Origin: Drosophila pseudoobscura
Lineage: Eukaryota > Arthropoda > Insecta > Diptera > Drosophilidae
Length of the DNA stretch: 64,000 nt
Direction: 5' to 3'
Assembly (NCBI RefSeq): GCF_009870125.1
Contig: NC_046679.1
Span: forward strand, 5,828,001 to 5,892,000
The position numbers were made by a program, and so were the translations under genes. Below are positions 22,101 to 31,971 of this stretch, one piece after another. The notes beneath the pieces were generated by a model. That model ran no database searches and was not told the origin of the DNA. It saw only the letters and a list, made by a program, of their open reading frames with translations. Position 1 is the stretch's first letter. Each line of letters begins with the position of its first letter.

Positions 22101-24956
22101 CATTTTAGTTCACTTTATTTTGAGCTTGCGTTTTTGATTTCTGTTCGTTTTCAGTACATCCGCTCCAGAACACCGAGTATAAATGGTTCACTTTATTCCT
22201 CTAGCCGCAAGGTTTGTTTTATGATTTTTATGATTTCCCATTTGTTTTTTTTTTATCATTTTGAATACTAAAATTTTATATCACGGCACTGCATGCAACC
22301 CCCCATCGCAAAAGAAATCCCTGACTCATAATCTGATGTGTACTTTTCCAGCATTACCGCACCGTAAGCCCCGGTCTGATACTCCGCGAGTATGGCCGAC
22401 CGATCGGTGAAGATATATCGCGCATTTACACCTACAGCTATCTGACGGATGCCCCGCACTATCTGCGCAAGCCGATCGATCCGTATGACAAGACGCCACT
22501 ATCGCCGCACTTTCACAGGCCAGCATCGTATGCGACGACCAGCAATGCGGGCTCGGTGGCGGGCAGTCGGCCGCCATCGCGTCCTCATTCCCGGACGCGT
22601 AGTGCCATGAAGGTCCTGGTGGATGCCATACGGTCGGAAACGCCGCGTCCCAAAAGTCCCGGCATGAACAACGAAGAACCCATTGAGCTGTCGCACTATC
22701 CGGACGCCAAGAAGCCGTTGCCCGGCGAGCAGCCGAAAATCGAAAGGGATGACTTCCCAGCACCGCCCTATCCCTACACTGATCCGGAGCGTAGGCGACG
22801 CTACAGCGACACCTACAAGGGCGTGCCCGTCTCGGATGACGAGGACGAGAATGTCCAGAACGGCAAGCAGACGAATGGCAATGCCAAAAATGACGAGGAG
22901 CAAAGGTAGGTAACAGAAAAAAGAGAAGAGAAAAGCCATTAAACCTTTCTGTTTGGAACACAGACGCCTCCAACGGGAGGCCGCGGAACTGGAGAAGCTC
23001 AACTCGGGCATTGGCTCAGTCATTGCCAAGGACCTTAAGGAGCACGCCAAGCACCGAAAGTGGAAGCAGAACAACCTCGATCCTCGCAATGCCTCGCGCA
23101 CGCCATCAGCCTCAAAGGAGCCGCTCTACAAGTTGAGGTAGGTCCTGGGGCATAGGCTTATCGGCATTGCTTTGACTCTGTTGTGCCCTTTTGCAGATAC
23201 GAATCCCCCATCGGGGCATCACCGTCACGCCATCTGGACTCACAGAAGCCCTTCTATGAGGATGAAATGTTCGATCGGTCCACAAGCTATCGCGGCTCGC
23301 TGGGCAAATCGCTGGGAAATGCGCCCAGTTACAATGGTAATCGTCTAGCCGTAGCACTTATATTCTAGTCTCGTACTTGTTTGTTAGGGTGTGATATGAT
23401 TTCGATTCGATACTATATATAGCCAATTACGTTTATAGCCATACATTCCTATCGATCGCCGCCAAAGCCCGGATACGGATTCAAAACGACTACTCTGCCC
23501 TATATACGCAACGGCTACAGCTCAGTAAGTGCTGCCCCGTGGCTAGATCCTACTCTCCGGTGCTGGGTACTATTTAGTGCTGTGCTGTGCTATAGCTCTC
23601 TTAATATACTCGTACACATATTTGGCGGTCTAAACACTCTTCTAACCACCCATAACACTTGACTTTTAACCTTAACCTGTGGCTGACTGCATTCGTTTGT
23701 GTCTTTCTCATCCTTTACTTGTTGCTGCTGTCGGCCGCCCCTCCTCACGGATGGATGATCCTATGATCCTGGTGGCCCCGTTGCATAATTAACAAAAACA
23801 AAAAACATTTTGAATAACATCTCAACTGGTTGGTTGGTCTGCTGCTTCCTTGTGTGTCTAAACCTATAATTCTATGCTATCCAAAAATGTCTCTCTGTGT
23901 GTATGCCTTGTTGCCTTGTTGAACCGCGTTACCCGAACAACACAAACAACCCCATACCATCGAACACTGATCATGCCACACTAAACTAACCAAAACTGTA
24001 CTCGAACATTTGCATCATCCATCCAATCCAACTACTCGTACTACTACTCTGCTCAGTGGTGAGCGCCCTGCGTCATGTACCCAAACCTGGATACGGCCTG
24101 GCCCCACGATCTCACACATTCAGTTCCACAACATCTGCCGCCGCCACGATGCATGGTGCCACTACTGTAAGACTGCTTTCGTTGTCGTTGTAACGTTGTA
24201 ACCTTGTTGTACTCGTAATGCCATAGACCTTATAATTTTGTATGCCATTTATATCTTGTGTATGCGTATGATCGGCATTCTGTTTTTTAGTTCTATCGCC
24301 TTGCACTTATCTATGGGTTTTTCCTGTTTATGCATGATCCTTTCATATACCCCCGTATAAAGAGATTAAATTTGTATTCTGTTTTGATTTTAAACAGGAT
24401 TTCTCTTATGGAGGACTGGGCGACAAAACGCACAGCACAGATCTGAGCTGCGGCAAATCGGAAGGTAAGTTCTGGGGGATTCCATATGTCCTGCCTGATT
24501 CCTGCTAATTATATTTTTGTTGGTTTTTTGTATAGCTTCTGTGGACTCGATCACCGAGGGAGATAGACGGGCCTTGATGGGCGGCGATATGCCCGCCTCG
24601 AGCACATATTCAGGTGCACTCTCGTACCACTATCCCCAGGCGGGACTCATTCGACGAAGTCTGCCCAATATGGCACACTCGATGCTGGTGCATGAGCCAG
24701 CCAAGATCTATCCTTACCATCTATTGCTTATCACAAACTATCGTCTGCCTTCGGACGTTGATCGCTGTAATCTAGAGGTAAACGCACGTGTACTTCCTTT
24801 ACCTTACGGATACTTGATAATCCCTTGTAATATCATCCGCAGCGTCATCTGTCGGACATCGAGTTTGAGCACATCTTGCAGTGCGTCAGGTCAGAGTTCT
24901 ACCGCCTGCCCCAGTGGAGGCGCAACGAGCTGAAGCGGCGGGTGAAGCTTTTCTAA
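16101..24956 (+). CDS. Unc-115a: Unc-115 / abLIM actin-binding LIM protein
   Basis: Exons: 16101-16104, 20858-21837, 22155-22211, 22352-22905, 22964-23137, 23197-23336, then either 23439-23524 or 24057-24166, then 24398-24464, 24536-24777, 24843-24956; 805 or 813 residues. Exon 1 is only ATG G before GTAAGT, and joins to give MGKQKIYCAKC. Four LIM zinc-binding domains follow (about residues 7-62, 66-120, 165-220, 225-280). Then comes a long Ser/Pro/Arg-rich linker with a short charged coiled segment (REAAELEKL). The last roughly 60 residues form a villin headpiece ending KRRVKLF. Family members bind F-actin and act in axon guidance downstream of Rac. Melanogaster has two tandem Unc-115 paralogues; I see one here, so the a/b label is tentative. 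Confidence 0.93.
17636..17664. repeat. CGTACC/CGTACT hexamer tandem
   Basis: About five alternating copies of a CGTACY hexamer within the first Unc-115 intron. Confidence 0.85.
20076..20092. repeat. GATA tetranucleotide microsatellite
   Basis: Four and a fraction perfect GATA units inside the first Unc-115 intron. Confidence 0.9.
23439..23524 (+). other. Unc-115 alternative exon A
   Basis: An 86 nt exon flanked by TTTATAG and GTAAGT. Entered in phase 1 from exon 6, it reads AIHSYRSPPKPGYGFKTTTL and continues to a Tyr/Ser-rich end, closing in phase 0. It shares the PKPGYG core with exon B at 24057-24166. Joining A directly to B creates an immediate TGA, so A and B cannot both be used. Confidence 0.8.
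24057..24166 (+). other. Unc-115 alternative exon B
   Basis: A 110 nt exon flanked by GCTCAG and GTAAGA. Entered in phase 1 from exon 6, it reads VVSALRHVPKPGYGLAPRSH then a Ser/Thr/Ala-rich end, closing in phase 0 before the exon at 24398. It has the same PKPGYG core and the same entry and exit phases as exon A. The 532 bases between A and B hold no other exon. Confidence 0.82.
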
Positions 24957-25884
24957 GCGGACGAACGCTGCAGTTCAGGACAGGATCTTCACCTGCTGGA
25001 TCGAGGAGGCTGCTTGCGACGAAACCAAAATAATACATTTTACCTTAAAAGAAAGGAAGAAACAACAAATTAATGGGAAACTATGCTAATTTCACAGCCA
25101 GTTTTGAAACACGCTTTAAATAGTTGATGCAAGTGAAGCTGAAACTAAAACTAAATTTAAACAGTTACAATGCGGAACGGAACGGATCGGATCGGAATGG
25201 AGCGGACAGTTTATTTTTTTAAGAATTAGTTGCGCCTATAGAGAGAAGATTGTAACTAAAAGGAACACAACACTAAGGAAAACAAAATCCCAAATAAATA
25301 CGAAATGTATACAGATTTCAATTAGTTAAAACATTGCATGTCTGGCATGAAAGCTTTTTATACACAATGCAGCTGCATATTTTTTTGTAATTGGATTCGT
25401 TTGCTAAATTACATTATTTACTTCAAACTGAAAAACACGTTCGAGGGCTAGAGAAAATCAACCGATAAGCATCAAAGAATGAAATAAATGTACCTTCAGC
25501 AACGTTTACACGGCAGCAAAAGGAGCTAAAAGAACAGCCAGCCAATTGTTGCATGTGCGGCATCAAAAAAGAAACGCTAAACCATTATGCAAGTTTTATT
25601 TATTACTAAATATTTTATTTATTTATTTAAATAGAATATGTCAAAGAATAAACCAGAGATAATAAAACCAGGACAAAAGCAATGTACGATATTATCTATG
25701 TTTACATAATAATGTAATATTAATATTACAACCTCTTGGAAGCGAAGCGGATGGTGGGGGAGTTTCTACAGTTTCGAGCTAACTTCGGAATGTGAAAAGT
25801 CAACAGAATTAATGTATAAATATTGAACTAGTACCTGTCACAGTTTATCGAGATTCTCTATACATATATTGCACTCACATCGCC
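24957..25884. other. Unc-115 3' UTR and convergent 3' flank
   Basis: Plus-strand poly(A) signals include AAATAAATACG near 25295 and later AATAAA copies near 25484 and 25661. The stop codon of the minus-strand acetyltransferase-like gene is at 25887-25885, so the two genes converge here. No other coding sequence is seen. Confidence 0.6.
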
Positions 25885-26800
25885 CTAATTTCGCTTCTGG
25901 ATGCCATCGTCATTGCGTAAACTGTACGTTAATTGTGATTTCATCACCGTAAGACTGCTGCCAATGATCTTCTTGTGGTATATCTGACGCGTGACAAAGC
26001 CAAATTCGTCATAGAATTCGCGTTCATTCTCCTGCCACTCGGAAATGGTGCACTCTAGCGAGCCATAACCACCTGTGGCGCATTTCTTCGCTACAAGACT
26101 GATCATGGGCTCCATAATCTTTTGATAGGGATAGTCCGGAGCAATTGCAAAGCGACAAATCCAAGCCGCATTGTACACAGCATGGTGATTTTTTACACTT
26201 ATCGCGGCCACAATTCGACAACGGAATTTCCTTTTGTACTCCTCATCGTATGGGCAATTCTCCACGAAGATCTCATAGCTGGCCTCCTTGGGGGAACAGC
26301 GAAAAATGAATGGCTCGTAGCACTCTGCCACCAAGGACTGGGAGGGTTTCACCTAAACGGCAAGGGATTAAGTAACGTTAGCTATTTAGGGTTTAACTTT
26401 ATACAGGAATTCGATGCCACAAACCTTCATGAGCTCCATTGCCTTGGCGTAGAAGGAGAAGTACGTGCTGGTGAAGAGAAAGAAGATGCATCCGGGTATC
26501 GAGAGGGTACAAAAGAGCAGTGGCACGCCCAGAAATATGAAGAATATCGCCCATGTGATGACTATGAACTGAAGTGTAATCTGATGCCAGAAATAACCAA
26601 CATTTTGAATGTTAAATACTGATAGGACACGTATCTATGTATACATACATATATGCATAACATATGTATTTATGTACCTCTCGGAACATCAGGGCGAAGA
26701 ACGATTTCGTGGAGAACGACATAATGTAGTCCCGCACCAGATCCTGGCACTTGAATTCATCATCTTCCCGGTAATTGCGTATCACGATAAAAGGCTGCAT
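25885..26800 (-). CDS. Small membrane-anchored GNAT-fold protein (NAT8-like)
   Basis: Exons (minus): 26800-26678, 26580-26425, 26352-25885, all phase 0; 248 residues. The start is the Met of MQPFIVIRNYREDDEFKCQD, an opening typical of GNAT proteins. Exon 2 is almost wholly hydrophobic (ITWAIFFIFLGVPLLFC...IFFLFTSTYFSFY) and gives one or two membrane spans near residues 44-80. The C-terminal half has the strand-rich layout of an N-acetyltransferase, ending EREFYDEFGF and a final strand. This order matches NAT8/CML1-type ER acetyltransferases. The expected acetyl-CoA loop (R/Q-x-x-G-x-G/A) is replaced by YQKIMEP without glycines, so activity is doubtful. I do not recognise a named fly gene. It shares a 244-base promoter with Oga. 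Confidence 0.75.
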
Positions 26801-27044
26801 GATCTTATTATAAAACGAAACAAAATAGATAAACAAAACAAAACGAAATTGATGTTTCTTTAAGCTAGTGCTGGAATAGGCGCGTGAGCACTAGAGCTGG
26901 GCGAAACATCGATATCATCGATGTTTGGGTGTAGCGCACGACTGGTTTTAACCAGTGCCCAACACTAGTTTGCAAAAACCGAAATAAATAACATTTGTTT
27001 TCGCAAGTCGCTGCCTGCGGTATCTTTCTTAAATCCTGAGAAAA
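26801..27044. promoter_or_regulatory. Divergent GNAT-like/Oga promoter with ATCGAT palindrome
   Basis: The 244 bases between opposed start codons contain AAACATCGATATCATCGATG at 26915-26934, an almost perfect palindrome made of two overlapping DRE-like ATCGAT boxes. No TATA box is evident. It probably drives both genes constitutively. Confidence 0.6.
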
Positions 27045-30000
27045 ATGGAACACGGCGCCGAACCACAGCTTGCGTCCCAACAGGATGAGCAGCGGCAGTT
27101 TATTTGCGGCGTGATCGAAGGCTTCTACGGCCGCCCCTGGACTACGGAGCAGCGCAAGGGCCTATTTCGCAAACTCAAGTCGATGGGAATGGATTCGTAC
27201 ATGTACGCACCTAAAGACGACTACAAACACCGAGCTTACTGGCGAGAGCTGTACACGGTCGAGGAAGCGGATCATCTATCGAGTAAGCAGGTGCTTCACA
27301 GTGTTCTCTTCCTTTTTTGTTCATAATTTCTCTGCCTTTAGGTCTGATTGCGGCCGCAAAGGAAGCCGGCATTGCCTTCTACTACGCTTTGTCGCCCGGA
27401 CTGGACATGACCTATAGCAGTCCGAAGGAGATAGCGACGCTAAAACGGAAGTTGGATCAGGTCTCGCAATTCGGATGCGAGGCGTATGCTTTGCTTTTCG
27501 ACGACATTGAGTCGGAACTGTCCAAGGTCGACAAGGAGGTGTTCCAGACGTTTGCCAATGCCCATGTGTCGGTTACCAATGAGATTTTCACCCATTTGGG
27601 CAGTCCCAAGTTCCTGTTCTGCCCAACGCAGTATTGTGGCACCCGTGCTGTGCCGACAGTCCAAGAATCGGAGTACTTAAACACCCTGGGGTCAAAGCTC
27701 AACAATGACATCGATATTCTCTGGACGGGAGATAAAGTAATCTCAAAGACAATATCCATTGAATCCATACAGGAGATAACGGAGGTCCTACGCCGTCCTC
27801 CCTGCATCTGGGACAATTTGCATGCCAACGACTACGACCAGAAGCGTGTGTTCCTGGGCCCGTACACAGGCCGATCGCCCGAGCTGATCCCCCACCTGCG
27901 TGGAGTGATGACCAATCCCAACTGTGAGTTCTACGCCAACTTTATTGCTATCCACTCGCTGGCCTCTTGGTCGCGATGCAGCATGGATTCCAAGATGAAC
28001 AGCTCGCTGAGCTCCGATATCAAGCTGGAGACTGAAAATGAGGATGAAATGCCCACGGAGTTTATATCTAAAAACGTATATCATCCACGAGTGGCTCTCA
28101 AGTAAGTCTGAACATCGTTTTGCTGGGTTTTGTCCTACTAAAAACTATTTTAGGAATGCCATTTCGGATTGGCTGCCGGAATTCTTTGTGGAGAAGGAGG
28201 CCTGGGGACCCATAACCAAGCCACAGCCGCAAGTTCAAATGGTTATGCCCATTATACCGATCATACCATCGATCAACACCTGCATGAGCCTGACGACCAC
28301 CACAACCACATCGACAAACACCCGGACTGTGCCCGAAGTGAACACCACCCAGCTGCAGGCATTGGCCGATGTTTGCAGCACCGTCAGCTCCTCGATGACC
28401 CCGATATCCAATCCGGTGATGAACTCCCTGGTGTCGCCCACCAAAGTGGTCACCAATGATGACATTATTAATCCCATACCGACAACAGCGGCTTGCAACA
28501 TTGAGCTGCCCAAAAAGATACCAATCTCCATTGTTCCAGTGCCCATCATGGAGGCAAAGAGCGCTGAGGCTGAGTCTGTGGGCCTGAATTTGGGCAATCA
28601 AATCTTCGAGTCAATCGCATCCAGAGGTAATCCGGCAGAAGAATTGGAAATCGAATCAAAGGATCAAGAACTGGACGCATCTCTGGAGGAGGAGAAGCAG
28701 GAGCCTGTGGCCAGCCTCACCGTGGACACAATGCTGGATGACACAAGTCTGAGTCCGCTTAGCGGCGGCGGCAACGAGCCCATGGAATGCAGCAGCAGCA
28801 TTGCCTCCCAGGTCTCACCAAAGGAGGAGGAGATCACCAAGCTGGTCACCGATGATGTGCTCATGGAGTCTGTGAACGATGTGCACGTGAGTAAAGTCAA
28901 ATTCGATCTTGGAACCAATTAAAGTCACTCTTCTTTTATTCGCAGAGCATGCATGTGGAAAGTACAACCTCTTCCCCGCTATCGAACACAGAAATGCGTG
29001 AACAGGATCATGAGTATGTGTTTGTACCACAACATAAGTGTCAATCATCCTCTTCCTTGTGTTGTTTTCCAGAACGACTATGGAGGCATCAAAGATAACT
29101 ACGGAAGATCTGGGATTGCTCTGTGATCTGTTCTATTTACCCTTTGAACATGGCAGCCGGGCCCTCAAGCTGCTGGAAGAGTTCAACTGGCTGAAGACCA
29201 ATGCAAATGTAATCCTTAAGGAGCGCTCCTCGGCAGGCGGCAGGGGGGAGGCCAGCAAGAGCACCAAACCCGAGGTAAGCGAGTGGATGCAACGGTGCGA
29301 AAACTTTGACGTGCTCTGTGGCAGCGTCGGGGAGCTGCTGATCAAAATAGCCAACTGCCAGAACAAGGAAATCTGCCATGAGCTTTACTCGTATGTATGG
29401 GACATTTCTGGTGCTTTATCGCTCCTGAACTGCTACATTAAATGGTTGGCCCTGGGTCAGTTCCCGCAGAACATGTCCTCCTATACGGAGGGTAGCTATA
29501 CGTGTAAGTGTGCAGTGAGCATTGCTCAGGCTCCTAATGGAAAACTGACAAATCTTTTCCCCGCAGGGTTCAGCAAGGGCTGGAAAGAGGCCTTCATGTC
29601 GGGCGACCAAGAACCGTGGGTCTTTCGCGGCGGTCTGATTGCCGACCTGCAGCGTCTGATGCCTGTGGATTCTGGCAATGATCTGTTTGTCTACAAGTTG
29701 CCCGAGCAGCCAACGGCAAACTATTATCTCCTGAGACCGTACCGTAATGCAGACGAGCTGGACGTGATCAACATCTGTACGCGCACATATCTGCAGTGGC
29801 ACAGCGGACTGGATGGCGCCGACAACATCCACATCAACTTTCCCCTGCCCTCGAGCGTGGCCAATATTGTGGCCGACGCTATCGTTGGCCCATACATAAC
29901 GCTCAATCCGCAGCTGTGTATAGTGGCGTACGATGAAAACGGTGCTCTTGTGGGCTATGCCTGCGCAGCCTTGGACGTCACCGTATTTCGGCGTAACTTG

Positions 30001-30408
30001 CAAATGTGCTGGATGGCGGAGCTGCGTGAAAAGTATCCCAAAACTATGCACGAGCTGGACGGCGATGACGAATCAAGCGTTCAGCTGAACCAGCTACTTG
30101 CTCATTTTTTCGATCAGTTTCACAACAAGTACGATGAGCTGCAGGACTGTCCCGCCGAAGTGAGCGCTACCTTTCCAGCCGTTCTGACTGCTGCCACTTT
30201 AAAGGAAGCCGAGGATCGTGATAGCGGCATCACTAAACGTATACTAACCGTCCTGCTGGCCGCCCTGCGTGCAAACGGATGCTTCGGTGTGCATGTCTGT
30301 GTGCCAGATCACGATCCCGGACAGTTGAACTTCTACACCAAGATCGGGTTCGTCGAGGTCTTTCGCGAGGAGAGAAGCAAGTGCATCTATTTGGGACGCC
30401 GTTTCTAG
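27045..30408 (+). CDS. Oga: O-GlcNAcase
   Basis: Exons 27045-27282, 27342-28101, 28154-28886, 28946-29013, 29073-29503, 29567-30408; 1023 residues with consistent phases. The enzyme removes O-linked GlcNAc from Ser/Thr of nuclear and cytosolic proteins, opposing OGT (super sex combs). The N-terminal GH84 barrel starts [14 protein letters not shown] and carries the catalytic Asp pair at about residues 133-134 in LLFDDIES. A long acidic, Thr/Ser-rich linker (about 370-590) separates it from the stalk-helix region. The C-terminus is a GNAT-like domain ([12 protein letters not shown]) regarded as a pseudo-acetyltransferase in animals. It reads away from the GNAT-like gene and toward the FAM173-like gene. 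Confidence 0.96.
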
Positions 30409-30718
30409 CATCAACAGTTTCGCGGGTTTCGCCGTTTTTCTCTGTGGTAAAGTGTCAATTTCCTCGCCCAGTGTTCCTTAATATTCTGTATTCCGGCTAG
30501 CCTCGCTACAGCTCGTCCCCCGTCCTGCTCCCTTTTTGTATTTTCGTACAATTTTGTATTACTGACCAACTAAATGGTTCAGTGGGATTCGCTGCGCCCG
30601 TGCGTAGCCCTCTGACAGTCGGTCTCCTCGTCTCTCAAGCATTTATTTTAAGGATAGTTTTTCTCAGCAAGAAGAACAATAAAACTACACTATTTAATAA
30701 TAAATGCAGCTTTATTGC
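30409..30718. terminator. Overlapping 3' ends of Oga and the FAM173-like gene
   Basis: Oga poly(A) signals AATAAA (30678-30683) and AATAATAAA (about 30696-30704) lie at the far end of this stretch. The opposing gene has an AATAAA on the minus strand at 30716-30711, only a few bases beyond its stop codon at 30719. Cleavage 10-30 bases downstream of each signal would make the two transcripts overlap. Confidence 0.7.
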
Positions 30719-31427
30719 TCAACTGTTGCCGCTCACTTGTCGGGTCTGCTTGTTCAGGTCATAGAACCACACCGTGTTCACCCCATCCTCAATGATGCGC
30801 TCCGGCTCCAGGTTGGGCAGCTTAAAGCGGCACGCGATGATCTTGGTGTTGTGCGGGCACTCGGCGATTAGTTTGTGCTCCAAGTCCTTCATCATTTGCT
30901 CCACACCGAATATGACAACAAAGTTGTAATCTTTGATGTTGAACTTCCACAGGTCACGACGGTAGAAGCTGGCCTGCCTGGTCACGCCGTGACGAAGCGC
31001 CGACAAGCGCGAGTAGTAGACAAGCCAGGGATTCAGCTCCACTCCATCGGTTTTCAGTCCCTTTGTATGCTGGGCCGCCGCTGAAATGGATTACATAAGA
31101 TAACATAAAGGGGGCCGGTCGATCTGTTGTGCAAAAAAGGATCAACTTACCAAGCACGATGCGACCGTCGCCCGAACCAATGTCCAACAGCTTGCCGGTG
31201 GCATTTTTTGGCAGAAAGCTAAGGACGTTCTGGATTTGTTCTGTGGTCGCCGGTACATAAGGTAGGCATATCTTGCGGAAAGCAGGAGCTACAAACGAGG
31301 CGCACACAATTGATAGTCCGATCCCCACACCACCTGTGGCTGCGATTAGGATTTTTCCACCAGTTGACATGCCCTTTCTAGGGGCTTTTTGAATGGATTT
31401 TTGGCCACCATCGCTTAGAATTTCCAT
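30719..31427 (-). CDS. FAM173-family mitochondrial lysine methyltransferase
   Basis: Exons (minus): 31427-31151 and 31080-30719, joined across a 70 nt intron in phase 1; 212 residues. An N-terminal Gly/Ala-rich hydrophobic helix (about residues 25-50) could act as a mitochondrial membrane anchor. The methyltransferase fold follows, with SAM motif I KLLDIGSGDGRIVLAA and a post-motif GVELNPWLVYYSR. The vertebrate relatives ATPSCKMT and ANTKMT methylate the ATP synthase c-subunit and the adenine nucleotide translocator; which role applies here cannot be told. The start was chosen at the first ATG (MEILSDGG); an upstream in-frame ATG is absent. The 3' end overlaps Oga. Confidence 0.82.
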
Positions 31428-31971
31428 TCCGAATTGAGATTTCAAAAAAATCGAGCACCTAATGTTGACAAATCAGCTATTTTAAAGCTAGTTGTGGCAA
31501 TTACTATTAGCCGGACATCTGGCTATTAAAAATAAATATATAGCCAGATTTTTTTGTTTGTCCCAAAATTCAGTAATTGACTAAATATACAAAATTATAT
31601 GAATTAAAATCATTATCTTGTTGAATTTTTTTGAATTCAAATTTAGCTATTTATTTAACAAAACAACGTATAGAACATCGTACGTGGTTCAGAGTTGCAA
31701 ATTATATCGCTGTAAACATCGACTGGTTTGGCCTAATCGATATATCGCGACGCTGTACAACACATGTGGCAACACTTTTTTCATCATTTTATGTGTGCGT
31801 GTGCGTGCGCTGCCTATTACAATTTTCGAAGGATTTTACGTGTGTTTTGTTGTCGTTAAACATAATTAAAAGTGGGAAATTCAATTAAATAGTGTCGCGC
31901 AAGTGTACGGGACTTCGTTTAACGCTAAAACTTGTATGTGCTCCGCGCGGGGATTGGCGTAAACGTAAAAA
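31428..31971. promoter_or_regulatory. Divergent FAM173-like/Nelf-A promoter region
   Basis: Contains TAATCGATATATCGCG at about 31736-31751 (DRE-like) and TGTGGCAACACTT near 31765, a motif common at fly housekeeping start sites. Near 31511-31552 the words AGCCGGACATCTGGCT and TATAGCCAGAT form an imperfect inverted repeat in AT-rich DNA. The Nelf-A leader is short, ending at the ATG at 31972. Confidence 0.5.

Noticed and set aside
23439-24166. A model using both Unc-115 exons A and B in series
   Set aside because: Joining A (ending phase 0) to B reads TGG TGA and truncates the protein before the headpiece.
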